The notes: generated by a model from the sequence alone, not told the origin. Numbered from the stretch's first letter, positions 1 through 7,995 are shown. The stretch: 19,540 nt of DNA from Desulfofustis sp. (GCA_029287755.1 JARFQM010000056.1:1-19540); one strand, 5' to 3'. Program-made: numbers and translations.

Positions 1-2
1 AA

Positions 3-1181
3 GGGGGAACCGAGATTCGCATGATGTGGACGGATACGCCGTGTCGCATCACATGCTGGAATTACGGCAATGAAACGATTGTAGCAGAACGGGATCCGCA
101 GATCGAGTTTATCCTGGCCCAGCATCCGTGGCTGGAAAATGATTGCCTCTATGCAGATATTATCCTGCCGGCAAATACGCTGCTGGAAGTTGATGATATC
201 GTAACGAACACCCGCCAGGGAATCCAGCACCACACAATCAATCTTCAGGCCAAGGCCGTCGAGCCGGTCGGCGAATCAAAAAGCGACTACGAAGTTGTGC
301 TGGACGTCGCCAGGAAACTGGGGAAGGGAGAAGAGTTCAGCGAAGGCAAAAGTATTCGCGATCTACAGCAGGAAGTTTTTCACAATATGGAACTCGAGAA
401 TTTTATTTCCTGGGATGATTTTGAGAAAAACCAATATGTGGTGCTCCCGACTGCGGAAGATTGGGAAGATGACGTTGTCGGTCTGCGACCGTTTTATGAG
501 GATCCCGAAAGCAATCCGCTGCCGACTCCGAGCGGGAAACTAGAGTTCTACTCTGAGCGTATTGACAAACATTATCCTGATGATCTGGAGCGACCGCCCA
601 TTCCAAAATGGGTTGAGAAAAGCGCAATGCATGATGAGCGGCTTTCCAGCTTCAGATCAAAAGCCTATCCGCTGCTGCTGATGTCGAATCACGGTCGCTG
701 GCGTATGCATTCGCAGTGTGATGATATCACCTGGTGCCGGGAAATTATTACCTGCAAGGTCAAAGCCTGGGACGGCTATCTCTACGAACCGTGCTGGATT
801 AATCCTCAGGATGCGCAACGCCGCGGCATAAAGGATGGCGATATCGTTCAGGTATTCAACGAGCGCGGCAGCGTACTGTGCGGTGCCCGGGTATGGGAGA
901 GATTGATGCCGGGCGTGGTATATGTTGATCACGGTGCCCGTCATGATCCGATCATCCCCGGTAAACTGGACCGCGGTGGGGCGATAAACACCATTTCCGG
1001 AGGCGGAACCGTTTCCAAGCGATGCGTGGGACAGGCAACCTCCGGGTACCTGGTCGATGTTTCCAAGGTAACGGGGGAATTGATGGATCAATGGCGCCAG
1101 AACTACCCTGAAGCATTCGAAAGAAAATATGACCCGGCTGCAGGCTTGCGCTTCGATGCCTGGATCGAGGCAGGTGAGTGA
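3..1181 (+). CDS. Molybdopterin oxidoreductase, C-terminal part (transhydroxylase-like large subunit)
   Basis: The frame is open to the left edge, so this is a gene cut by the window; about 392 residues are visible and the ATG at 21 is internal. The protein belongs to the DMSO-reductase family of molybdenum/tungsten bis-pterin enzymes. The visible part holds the end of the catalytic domain (HPWLENDCLYADIILPAN) and, from about residue 225, the molybdopterin-dinucleotide-binding C-terminal domain (LLLMSNHGRWRMHSQCDD, then GIKDGDIVQVFNERG and GQATSGYLV). The style RxHSQCDDxTW with GWDGY/AWDGY is what I recall from pyrogallol-phloroglucinol transhydroxylase-like large subunits, but substrate cannot be decided here. 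The stop is two bases before the ATG of an Fe-S subunit stump, as expected for a two-subunit operon. The family assignment is firm; the transhydroxylase label is tentative. Confidence 0.85.
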   Translation, partial: GGTEIRMMWTDTPCRITCWNYGNETIVAERDPQIEFILAQHPWLENDCLYADIILPANTLLEVDDIVTNTRQGIQHHTINLQAKAVEPVGESKSDYEVVLDVARKLGKGEEFSEGKSIRDLQQEVFHNMELENFISWDDFEKNQYVVLPTAEDWEDDVVGLRPFYEDPESNPLPTPSGKLEFYSERIDKHYPDDLERPPIPKWVEKSAMHDERLSSFRSKAYPLLLMSNHGRWRMHSQCDDITWCREIITCKVKAWDGYLYEPCWINPQDAQRRGIKDGDIVQVFNERGSVLCGARVWERLMPGVVYVDHGARHDPIIPGKLDRGGAINTISGGGTVSKRCVGQATSGYLVDVSKVTGELMDQWRQNYPEAFERKYDPAAGLRFDAWIEAGE

Positions 1182-1183
1182 TC

Positions 1184-1309
1184 ATGAAGGCGTTTGCAAT
1201 AGACTTGGCAAGATGCAACGGCTGCCGTCATAACTGTGCTCAGCCTCTCACACTTTTTAGATTGCCGATGCGAGTTTACTCTGTCCTCTATTGTGGTTTT
1301 CAAGAATGA
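1184..1309 (+). pseudogene. Truncated 4Fe-4S ferredoxin subunit of the molybdoenzyme
   Basis: ATG at 1184, two bases after the large-subunit stop, opens a 41-codon frame beginning MKAFAIDLARCNGCRH. This is the usual N-terminus of the Fe-S electron-transfer subunit (around 200-300 residues) paired with this oxidoreductase class, where CxxCxxCxxxC binds the first 4Fe-4S cluster. Here only CNGC plus one misplaced Cys survive; after residue 16 the sequence no longer looks like a ferredoxin and it stops at 1307-1309. No continuation of the cysteine motifs was seen in the following 85 bases. I read it as the 5' stump left by a deletion or rearrangement. If so, the molybdoenzyme lacks its normal electron partner unless another copy exists elsewhere. 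Confidence 0.7.
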
Positions 1310-1356
1310 ACCGGAAGGATCACCGTTATCCAATGATTTTTCCTTAGCAGTGTTGA

Positions 1357-1371
1357 GTATCCCCAGGATAC
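1357..1371. terminator. Short perfect hairpin between convergent genes
   Basis: GTATCC, three-base loop, GGATAC lies between the Fe-S stump and the end of dgoK. There is no good T-run on either side, so a terminator role is only possible. Confidence 0.25.
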
Positions 1372-1394
1372 AAGAAAATTTCGGGCCTCGTGGA

Positions 1395-2288
1395 TCAGAT
1401 TAGATTCGCGGCAGAGGCAATGCGCATCAAACCGGAGGCCGCAAGATCTTTCTCGCCCAGTTCTGTTTGAATTGAACATAGTTCTAGAGCTTTTCTGTAG
1501 CGCTCTGCCAATTCGGCCGATCCGCAGATGACCGGGGTACCATTCAGCCCATATCCGCTCTTCATCGCTTCCTGGATTTCCGTTCCCAGCAGCAGGCCCG
1601 AGATATAGTCTCTGATCCCGTCAGGATGCATGAGCCCCAGCAGAGGCATGGCGCGGGCCCCGAAAAGCTTGGAGAGGATGCCCCCTGCCCCCTCTTCCCC
1701 TGTGAAACCATCGCGCACCCCTGCCTCGAAACCATCCGGGTCAGATCCGTCGGTCACCAAGCGACCCAGTATCGTATGCCGTATCAGGGCGGCAAAAATT
1801 TCGCCTGTCATGAAGGTAGAGAAACAGGTGATCGTATCGCCCTCCATGCGAATCCATTTCGAATGCGTTCCCGGCAGCACAGCGGTCAGGGCGCTGCTGC
1901 TCTGCAGTCCCGCCATCTGGGTTTCTTCTCCCCTCATAATGTTGGGTGTCGGAAATTTCTGGCAGACGCCTGATACGAAATAGATACTATCTCCCTTTGA
2001 TGTGGCATGCCTGGTGAGGTTTGTCGACAAATCGACCAGGCTTGCCGGGCACTGGAGGTAGGGCGTTTCGACCCAGCCCTGCTTACTGGTAATCATACCC
2101 GATGCAATGACCGGGATATCTTGGTATCGTTTCAGTAAATCTCCGACCTGTTGGTAATACACCTGCTCGAATCCATCGTTGTCCTGCATGATGCCAGCTG
2201 TCGCGGCTCTGGTTTCGACAAGTTTATTATTTGCATCAAAAAGATAGGCGCGAAACGAAGTGGTTCCCCAATCCAGTGCCAGTAGCAT
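1395..2288 (-). CDS. dgoK: 2-dehydro-3-deoxygalactonokinase
   Basis: Phosphorylates 2-keto-3-deoxy-galactonate to the 6-phosphate in the DeLey-Doudoroff route of galactonate catabolism, in the cytoplasm. The 297-residue length matches the family (E. coli DgoK is about 292). Family marks seen: N-terminal phosphate loop LALDWGTTSFRAYLFD; SGMITSKQGWVETPYLQCPA around residue 65; NIMRGEETQMAG around 118; LPGTHSKWI near 140; FMTGEIFAALI near 158; C-terminal ISGLLLGTEI and VICGSAELAERY. The ATG at 2288 gives the conserved start; its Shine-Dalgarno is weak. A decayed aldolase gene ends 15 bases upstream on the same strand, so it was probably translated as the second gene of an aldolase-kinase operon. 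The product KDPGal now has no visible aldolase in the window. Confidence 0.92.
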   Translation of the reverse strand: MLLALDWGTTSFRAYLFDANNKLVETRAATAGIMQDNDGFEQVYYQQVGDLLKRYQDIPVIASGMITSKQGWVETPYLQCPASLVDLSTNLTRHATSKGDSIYFVSGVCQKFPTPNIMRGEETQMAGLQSSSALTAVLPGTHSKWIRMEGDTITCFSTFMTGEIFAALIRHTILGRLVTDGSDPDGFEAGVRDGFTGEEGAGGILSKLFGARAMPLLGLMHPDGIRDYISGLLLGTEIQEAMKSGYGLNGTPVICGSAELAERYRKALELCSIQTELGEKDLAASGLMRIASAANLI

Positions 2289-2303
2289 AGGTGTACTCTC
2301 GCT

Positions 2304-2590
2304 CTAAATATTGACGGCATCAACAGCCGTTCGGGCAGGTGCTGCGTGGACTCTCATACCCTTCCAATATCCCTTTGCGTTCAGGGCTTGGTTCACCGGC
2401 GAAGAACTACCCGCGGTTGGAACATTGGGCTCATGCGGGTGATCTATTATAGAGGTGCTCTTATCCCGCCCAGCGGAACATATTGGCTGCCCGGATAGCT
2501 GCGGTGCCGCCAGGAGTGGCACCTAAGATATACCACCCGAAGGCTCCTCCGGAAAGAATTTAACGAAACGGCAGCCATGGCAAACCCATA
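2304..2590 (-). pseudogene. Decayed KDPG/KDPGal aldolase
   Basis: Read on the minus strand, fragments in different frames resemble a class I 2-keto-3-deoxy-6-phospho(ga)luconate aldolase. One is GLPWLP near 2575. Next, GCRFVKFFPEEPSGGI ends at a stop near 2523 and contains the KFFP Schiff-base lysine motif. In another frame, HEPNVPTAGSSSPV followed by ALNAKGYWKGM and ARTAVDAV matches the usual ending PNV..GGS.., L..AG.(W)..I..., REAV. The last frame stops at 2304-2306, 15 bases before dgoK, as in aldolase-kinase operons. The N-terminal half, the intervening Arg/Thr loops and an intact reading frame are missing. The assignment rests on motif recognition by eye; chance similarity of any one piece is possible, but order and neighbourhood agree. 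Confidence 0.58.
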
Positions 2591-2714
2591 GAAAAAGAGA
2601 GAGCTCTGCCGGCAGAGTCAGAAACAAGTGTCTTAATGAGGTTTTAATCAGAACTGGTATTATGGTCTTGAAGACGCGCGAGAGAAAATCGAGCACTGGC
2701 GAGTTGAGTGCGAA

Positions 2715-2734
2715 TATGTGAATTTTGGCACATA
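2715..2734. promoter_or_regulatory. Crp/Fnr-family-like operator dyad
   Basis: TATGTG, eight bases, CACATA form a perfect 6+6 dyad containing TGTGA-N6-GCACA, close to the Crp consensus TGTGA-N6-TCACA, and AT-rich flanks fit too. It lies about 90 bases upstream of the dehydrogenase start in the dgoK/dehydrogenase divergent region. The Crp-like protein in this window lacks a DNA-binding domain, so the regulator would be encoded elsewhere. Confidence 0.45.
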
Positions 2735-2760
2735 ATTCACTAGATGTTTTTACATTATAC

Positions 2761-2800
2761 ACGACAGGACCGATTGATGGAAAATGGGCAGTCCTGTCGT
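2761..2800 (+). promoter_or_regulatory. Inverted repeat in dehydrogenase leader (operator or attenuator)
   Basis: ACGACAGGAC (2761-2770) and GTCCTGTCGT (2791-2800) are perfect 10-base inverted arms with a 20-base spacer. A run of T follows at once (2800-2804), then the Shine-Dalgarno GGAGGAG. As RNA this is a terminator-shaped hairpin directly in front of the ribosome site; as DNA it could be a repressor operator near the start of transcription. The sequence alone does not decide between these. Confidence 0.5.
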
Positions 2801-2819
2801 TTTTCACGGAGGAGTAATC

Positions 2820-3845
2820 ATGAGAGGTCTCGTATATCATGGCGAGGAAGTGCTCAAATGGGAAGTGGTGGAGGATGTCCTACCAGCGGCTCATGAAGTG
2901 AAAATCAAGGTGAAGGCAGCGGGAATATGTGGCTCTGATATCCATGGGTACCAGGGAATTACCGGTCGTCGAATCCCGCCTATGATTATGGGGCACGAGT
3001 TTTCCGGTGTGATCAGTGAGGTGGGAAGCGCTGTAGATAGCCTGAAGACCGGTGACAGAGTCACGGCTTTTCCGATGGATTTTTGCGGAGATTGCCCGTC
3101 TTGCCGGAAGAGGGAAGTACAGTTCTGCCCTGCTAAAAAACAATTCGGCGTGCTCACAACCAACGGTGCTTTTGCGGACTATTTGTGTGTTCCCGCCAAA
3201 GTCTGTTACAAAATCCGGGACACTGTCTCCCATAGTGCTGGTGCCACTGTTGAACCGCTTGCGGTAGCGCTCAGGGGTGTCAAACATGCTGGCGATTTAG
3301 AGGGAAAAAATGTTCTGATAGTTGGTACAGGCACAATCGGACTGATGCTTCTCGCCTGTGTAAGAATTCAGAACCCCGCCAAAGTATTTGTTTCCGATCT
3401 GAGCAACAGCCGCCTGGAAGCAGCGAAGCTGATGGGTGCCGATGTAACCGTGAATCCGTCTGAAGCCGATCTCGGTGAGGTCATTCTTGCACAAACTGAG
3501 AGTCATGGCCTCGATGTTTCTTTTGAAGCGGTTGGCGTCACGCCTGCGTGCGTCCAGTCTCTGCAATACCTGCGCATCGGCGGCACCGCAGTGTGGCTCG
3601 GACAAGGAGAGAAAACCGTGGAAATTGGCATGTTGGACATCGTAACGAGGGAGTTGCAGGTCGTCGGAAGCTTCACCTACAGCTTGGATGAGTTTGAAGA
3701 TGCCGTTGAGCTGCTCAACAGCGGTAAAATAGACGTGTCTTCCATAATTTCGAAAGAAGTGCCGATGCACCAGGGCCCCCAGTGGTTCGAGAAACTGAAA
3801 AAACCGGAAGAACTGATAAAAATTATTTTAACGAGTGAGGAATGA
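2820..3845 (+). CDS. Zinc-dependent alcohol/polyol dehydrogenase (MDR superfamily)
   Basis: 341 residues, a medium-chain NAD(P)-dependent dehydrogenase of the sorbitol/threonine/galactitol-1-phosphate dehydrogenase type. Catalytic zinc ligands are visible as C37 (GICGSD), H59-E60 (GHEFSG) and E145 (VEPLA). The structural zinc lobe has four cysteines at 89, 92, 95 and 103. The Rossmann motif is VGTGTIG at 168-174. ATG 2820 follows GGAGGAG at a good distance and is preferred over an upstream start at 2784, which would run through the leader inverted repeat. The isomerase gene begins four bases after the stop, so the two are cotranscribed. It probably oxidises a hydroxyl of a sugar or sugar acid; the exact substrate is not readable. 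Confidence 0.9.
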   Translation: MRGLVYHGEEVLKWEVVEDVLPAAHEVKIKVKAAGICGSDIHGYQGITGRRIPPMIMGHEFSGVISEVGSAVDSLKTGDRVTAFPMDFCGDCPSCRKREVQFCPAKKQFGVLTTNGAFADYLCVPAKVCYKIRDTVSHSAGATVEPLAVALRGVKHAGDLEGKNVLIVGTGTIGLMLLACVRIQNPAKVFVSDLSNSRLEAAKLMGADVTVNPSEADLGEVILAQTESHGLDVSFEAVGVTPACVQSLQYLRIGGTAVWLGQGEKTVEIGMLDIVTRELQVVGSFTYSLDEFEDAVELLNSGKIDVSSIISKEVPMHQGPQWFEKLKKPEELIKIILTSEE

Positions 3846-3849
3846 GGCG

Positions 3850-4647
3850 ATGAGAATCGGCTGCTGCGTCAATATGGTGGCCCCCCGCCCCGACGGCATC
3901 GGCTTGGAACGTCTGGGAACGCTTGCATCATCCGGTTATGACTATGTGGAACTGCCGCTCGCCCAGATGATGGCGTTGACTGCACCACAATTCGACGAAT
4001 TGATCGAGATGGTCGAATCTTCCGGGGTGCCGTGCGAGGCATGCAACAATTTCATTCCGGCAAATCACCCGATCACTGGAGATAAAGTGGACCTTTCGAG
4101 CCTGACCGATTATGTGGACAAGGCGCTTGAGCGGGCCTTCCGCTTGGGTGCAAAAAGCATCGTCTTCGGCAGTTCGGGTGCCAAGAACGTTCCGCAGGGT
4201 TTTCCCATGGAGAAGGCCTGGCGGCAAATCGTTGAAACGCTCCAGCTGGTTGACGACAAAATTTCCGATCGCGACATGACAATTGTCATAGAACCGTTGT
4301 GCCATCTTGAGAGCAATATCATCCTCAACGGTCATGAGGGGTTGCAACTGGCCCAGGAGGTTGATCGGAAAAGGATTAGATTGCTTCTAGACTACTATCA
4401 CCTCGCAGTCGAACAAGAAGACCAGATCATTATTGAAAAGGCCGGCGATTATTTGCACCATATACATATCGCCAATCCCAGCGGTAGGATATATCCCCAC
4501 AGGAATGACGGAGTGGATTACCGGACTTTTATTAAGAATCTGAAAAAAGTCGGCTATAACAAGAGAATCAGTATCGAAGCATATACAGATAATTTTTCAG
4601 CAAGTGCATCAGAAGCTTTGCAAACTATCCGCCATGCATGTAGTTAG
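3850..4647 (+). CDS. Sugar phosphate isomerase/epimerase-type TIM barrel
   Basis: 265 residues of the xylose-isomerase-like (AP-endonuclease 2) TIM-barrel superfamily, which includes D-tagatose 3-epimerase and hydroxypyruvate isomerase. Likely metal and acid residues are E148 (VIEPLCH), D181 with H184 (LLLDYYHLA), the H203-H206 cluster (HHIHIA) and E243 (ISIEAY), in the usual strand-end positions. ATG 3850 is chosen because GTGAGG at 3835-3840 sits nine bases upstream; a GTG at 3835 would overlap the previous gene. It follows the dehydrogenase by four bases, so they probably act in sequence: oxidation, then isomerisation or epimerisation of the same carbohydrate. The substrate is unknown. Confidence 0.85.
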   Translation: MRIGCCVNMVAPRPDGIGLERLGTLASSGYDYVELPLAQMMALTAPQFDELIEMVESSGVPCEACNNFIPANHPITGDKVDLSSLTDYVDKALERAFRLGAKSIVFGSSGAKNVPQGFPMEKAWRQIVETLQLVDDKISDRDMTIVIEPLCHLESNIILNGHEGLQLAQEVDRKRIRLLLDYYHLAVEQEDQIIIEKAGDYLHHIHIANPSGRIYPHRNDGVDYRTFIKNLKKVGYNKRISIEAYTDNFSASASEALQTIRHACS

Positions 4648-4958
4648 GTTGTTATAGTAATGATATTGACCATATTCTGTGAGGCTGACCTGGGCCATGA
4701 ATTGGTGTACGCTGCCTGGAGAAATCAACCCTGTACATAAAGGATTGTCTTGATATTACAGTACTTTCAGGCCCACTAAAAGTTGAAGTAGAATAAGGAT
4801 GTTTTCAAAGCTTGTCTGATAATTGTCATCGTGTCTGCGCGATGCGCATTAAACCGCGGATTTATCCTGAGGTGATTCGCAGATTTCTCATGTTGAAAAT
4901 CTGCGTGTCTCTGCTTGAAACCCGCATAATTACTAATTCATTAGAACTGGAGGAGATC
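4648..4958 (+). other. Leader region of the TTT transporter genes
   Basis: About 310 bases without a gene. An in-frame extension from 4812 has no Shine-Dalgarno and no homology that I recognise. The stretch contains several short dyads (for example TGCGC-GAT-GCGCA near 4837) and the stronger hairpin listed at 4878-4905. I could not place a convincing promoter. Confidence 0.5.
4878..4905 (+). promoter_or_regulatory. Hairpin upstream of tctC
   Basis: CGCAGATTT, ten-base loop, AAATCTGCG: a perfect nine-base stem ending 53 bases before the tctC ATG. It lacks a downstream T-run, so it is more likely an operator, a processing site or an mRNA stabiliser than a terminator. Confidence 0.4.
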
Positions 4959-5963
4959 ATGTCTATGAAGATTACTCAGAAACAGAAACCTTTGATCAAG
5001 CTGTTCCTTGCGCCAGTTATTGCATTGGCTCTGGTTGTCGCCTCCTTGGCCACTGTCCAGGCTGCATATCCTGAACGGCCGATTACCATCATCGTGCCGT
5101 GGGGTGCTGGGGGCGGAACCGATGCTGTCGGCCGGATCATCGCCAGCATTCTGGAGAAAGACCTGGGTGTGCCGGTCAATGTCGTGAACCGTACCGGCGG
5201 CAGCGGCGTTGTTGGCCACTCGGCTATCGCCACTGCAAAACCCGACGGTTACACCATCGGCATTGCCACGGTCGAGACGGCAATGATGCACTGGGTTGGC
5301 TTAACTGACCTGACTTATGAAGACTACACCATCTTTGGCCAGGTTAATCTCGATCCCGGCGGACTGATGGTCAGTGCCGATTCGCCTTACAAAGATGCGA
5401 AGGAACTTCTGGCAGCCATCAAGGACAAGCCGGAGAAGACATTCAAGGCTTCCGGAACCGGCCAGGGCGGTATCTGGCATCTCGGCTATGCGGGATGGAT
5501 GCTCTCCGAGGGAGTCGATGTCGGCAAGGTGCCGTGGGTTCCAAGTCAAGGCTCTGCTCCTGCGTTAAAAGACATGGTTGCTGGTGGTGTTGACTTTATC
5601 ACCTCGTCACTGGCAGAAGGCCGTGCCCTGATCGAAGCCGGCAAGGTTCTCCCGCTGGCCAACATGGGTGAAGAGCGGCTGGGCCTGTTCCCGGATGTGC
5701 CGACCTTGAAGGAAGCGACCGGGTCTGACTGGACCGTGGGTGCCTGGCGTGTGGTCGCAGGCCCCAAAGGTGTCCCACAGGAGGTAATCGACGTGCTCGA
5801 ACCGGCTGTCAAGCGTGCCTATGAAAACCCCGAATACAAGAAATTCATGGATGGCCGGGGTTTTGGTATGGTCTATCGTAACGCCAAAGATGCCTTTGAG
5901 TTTGTGAAAAAAGATGACGTGGCCTTTGGAGAGGTGATGAAGGCCGCCGGCCTGGCAAAGTGA
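4959..5963 (+). CDS. tctC: TTT-family periplasmic solute-binding protein (TctC/Bug)
   Basis: 334 residues. It captures a carboxylated solute in the periplasm and hands it to the TctAB membrane part. A Sec signal peptide is plain: KQKPLIK, a hydrophobic stretch to about residue 31, then VQA near residue 35 as cleavage site. The mature start YPERPITIIVPWGAGGGTDAVGR is the Bug-family hallmark; further family features are GGSGVVGHSAIATAKPDGYTIG and, later, GTGQGGIWHLG and GVDFITSSLAEG. ATG 4959 lies behind GGAGG at 4949-4953, so the longer frame from 4812 is rejected. Sugar acids, di- and tricarboxylates and aromatic acids are all known ligands in this family; the neighbours favour a sugar acid. 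Confidence 0.93.
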   Translation: MSMKITQKQKPLIKLFLAPVIALALVVASLATVQAAYPERPITIIVPWGAGGGTDAVGRIIASILEKDLGVPVNVVNRTGGSGVVGHSAIATAKPDGYTIGIATVETAMMHWVGLTDLTYEDYTIFGQVNLDPGGLMVSADSPYKDAKELLAAIKDKPEKTFKASGTGQGGIWHLGYAGWMLSEGVDVGKVPWVPSQGSAPALKDMVAGGVDFITSSLAEGRALIEAGKVLPLANMGEERLGLFPDVPTLKEATGSDWTVGAWRVVAGPKGVPQEVIDVLEPAVKRAYENPEYKKFMDGRGFGMVYRNAKDAFEFVKKDDVAFGEVMKAAGLAK

Positions 5964-5999
5964 TCCTCGTAACACAGCCTTAGGCAAGGGGAGGTCAGT

Positions 6000-6479
6000 G
6001 TGAAGGTAAATGACGCGATTTCAGGACTGTTTTTCATTCTCTTTGGAATGTTGATCTTTTACCTTACTCGTGACTTCCCCATCATGCCGGGACAAAAATA
6101 TGGAGCGGATTTGTTTCCCAGACTGATTGGCTTATTTATGGGACTGGGAGGTCTGGCACTAATTATCAGGGGGATCAGAACCCGCAACGGCGCACCCTGG
6201 GTGACGGTTATGGATTGGGTCTCGTCACCTCGACACGTAATGAATTTTTTCCTGGTGATCGCTGTCCTGATTTTCTACATTTTCGTGTCTGATCCGCTTG
6301 GCTTTATCCCCACTGCATTTATCTGCCTGATGACCTTACTGGTTTGGCTCCGAGGATTGGCTTATTGGCGTTCTTCGGTCATGATTTCGATCGTTGCCGT
6401 AATAGTCATTCAGCAGTTCTTCGGCGAATTCCTTCGTGTTCCCTTGCCTTGGGGAATCGTGCCGATTTTCGGATGGTGA
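6000..6479 (+). CDS. tctB: TTT transporter small membrane subunit (TctB)
   Basis: 159 residues with about four hydrophobic spans (roughly 8-24, 40-58, 79-98 and 105-150), typical of TctB, the poorly conserved small integral subunit of tripartite tricarboxylate transporters. The motif KYGADLFPRLIGLFMGLGGLAL after the first span is characteristic. The start is GTG at 6000 behind AGGGGAGG. It lies 36 bases after tctC and seven bases before tctA, so all three form one operon. Confidence 0.88.
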   Translation: MKVNDAISGLFFILFGMLIFYLTRDFPIMPGQKYGADLFPRLIGLFMGLGGLALIIRGIRTRNGAPWVTVMDWVSSPRHVMNFFLVIAVLIFYIFVSDPLGFIPTAFICLMTLLVWLRGLAYWRSSVMISIVAVIVIQQFFGEFLRVPLPWGIVPIFGW

Positions 6480-6486
6480 AGGGAAT

Positions 6487-7995
6487 ATGGATCTTTTCAT
6501 TCAAGCATTTGGTCTCATTTTTGACCCCTACGTGCTGGTCGTTATCACTTTATCGGGTGCCTTCGGTCTGTTCATGGGGGCTATTCCCGGCTTATCAGCA
6601 ACCATGGCGACAGCACTGCTGGTGCCGGTCACCTTCTTTATGCCGCCGGTTCCAGCCCTCGCCTCGATCGTCACGGCAACCGCCATGGCGATTTTTGCCG
6701 GTGATCTGCCGGGAGCCCTCTTGCGCATTCCCGGCACACCGGCCTCCGCCGCCTACACAAACGAGGCATTTGCCATGACCCGTAAAGGACAGGCCGAGCT
6801 CGTGCTCGGCACCGGGCTGGCCAGTGCCGTGATCGGTGGGATGTTCGGCGCTGTCGTGCTGAGCTTCACTGCCCCCATATTGGCTGAGTTCGCCCTCAAA
6901 TTCTCGTCCTTCGAATATTTCTGGCTTGCCTCCCTGGGATTGACCTGTGCTGCTTTCATATCGACCGATTCACCTGCCAAGGGTCTGATCTCCCTGATGA
7001 TTGGCCTGCTCATTGCGACAGTCGGTATTGACGGTACAACCGGTCATCCGCGCTTCACCTTTGGCAACGTGGAACTCATGGGTGGTATCAATTTCATCCC
7101 AGCTATGATCGGCATGTTCGCCATGGCCGAGGTGCTGCGCTCAGTCACCGCGGTCAAACCGCCCCCAACAGTCGATCAGCGGACTATCGGCAATATCTTC
7201 GCAGGCCTGGGAAAAGTGCTGTATAAATACAAAACCAACCTTTGCCGAGGCAGTCTCATCGGTGTCCTGGTTGGCGCGCTCCCGGGTGCAGGCTCTGACA
7301 TAGCGGCCTGGATTTCTTATGCCACCGCCAAGAAATTCTCCAAAGAACCGGAGAAATTCGGTACCGGCCATGTGGAGGGGATTGTTGACGCCGGTTCATC
7401 AAACAACGCCGGGCTGGGCGGAACATGGGTTCCTGCCCTGGTGTTCGGCATCCCTGGTGATTCTATCACTGCTATTGTTATAGGTGTTCTTTACGTCAAA
7501 GGTATGAATCCGGGACCGACGGTTTTCCTCGATCAGCCTGAACTGATTTATGCGGTATTTGTCTCGTTTTTTGTTGCCAATCTGCTTCTCTTGCCACTTG
7601 GCCTTGCGGCCATCAAATCGGCCAAGCAGCTGTTGAGGGTCCCTCGTCAAATCCTGATGCCCGTGATCCTTATGTTTTGTGTCGTCGGCACGTTCGCCAT
7701 AAACAACACGGTATTTGGGGTGGGCATTATGCTGGTCCTCGGAATTATCGCCTATTTTCTGGAAGAAAACGGCTTTCCGATAGCCCCTGCAATTCTTGGC
7801 CTTGTCCTTGGTGGCCTGCTCGAAGAGAGTTTCATGACCTCCATGATCAAGGCCGACGGCGACCTGACAGCCTTTTTCGAACGTCCGGTGGCAGCCGTAT
7901 TGGGTGTAATCACCATCCTGATCTGGCTTTCTCCGCAGCTGGTCAGGTTGTGGAGAAAATTTCGTGAGCCCCGTGCCCTGGATGCTCGCCGTTGA
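6487..7995 (+). CDS. tctA: TTT transporter large membrane subunit (TctA)
   Basis: 502 residues, the channel-forming subunit of the secondary, ion-driven TTT system. Both copies of the family glycine/proline loop are present: GAIPGLSATMATALLVPVTF near residue 33 and GALPGAGSDIAAWISYATAK near 265. Other family stretches are GDLPGALLRIPGTPASAAYT near 78 and VPALVFGIPGDSITAIVIG near 320. Ten or more hydrophobic spans are visible. ATG 6487 follows GAAGGG and gives the usual short N-terminus; the in-frame start at 6436 would overlap tctB. It completes the C-B-A gene order. Confidence 0.94.
   Translation: MDLFIQAFGLIFDPYVLVVITLSGAFGLFMGAIPGLSATMATALLVPVTFFMPPVPALASIVTATAMAIFAGDLPGALLRIPGTPASAAYTNEAFAMTRKGQAELVLGTGLASAVIGGMFGAVVLSFTAPILAEFALKFSSFEYFWLASLGLTCAAFISTDSPAKGLISLMIGLLIATVGIDGTTGHPRFTFGNVELMGGINFIPAMIGMFAMAEVLRSVTAVKPPPTVDQRTIGNIFAGLGKVLYKYKTNLCRGSLIGVLVGALPGAGSDIAAWISYATAKKFSKEPEKFGTGHVEGIVDAGSSNNAGLGGTWVPALVFGIPGDSITAIVIGVLYVKGMNPGPTVFLDQPELIYAVFVSFFVANLLLLPLGLAAIKSAKQLLRVPRQILMPVILMFCVVGTFAINNTVFGVGIMLVLGIIAYFLEENGFPIAPAILGLVLGGLLEESFMTSMIKADGDLTAFFERPVAAVLGVITILIWLSPQLVRLWRKFREPRALDARR

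Noticed and set aside
2720..2745. Sigma-54 promoter suggested by TTGGCAC
   Set aside because: The required GC element about ten bases downstream (TTGC) is missing.
2523..2840. 105-codon minus-strand frame as an intact gene
   Set aside because: Only its last 20 or so residues resemble an aldolase; the rest crosses the dehydrogenase promoter and leader, so it is treated as part of the pseudogene region.
4812..4958. Longer tctC with a 49-residue N-terminal extension
   Set aside because: It would place the signal peptide internally; GGAGG before ATG 4959 gives the correct start.
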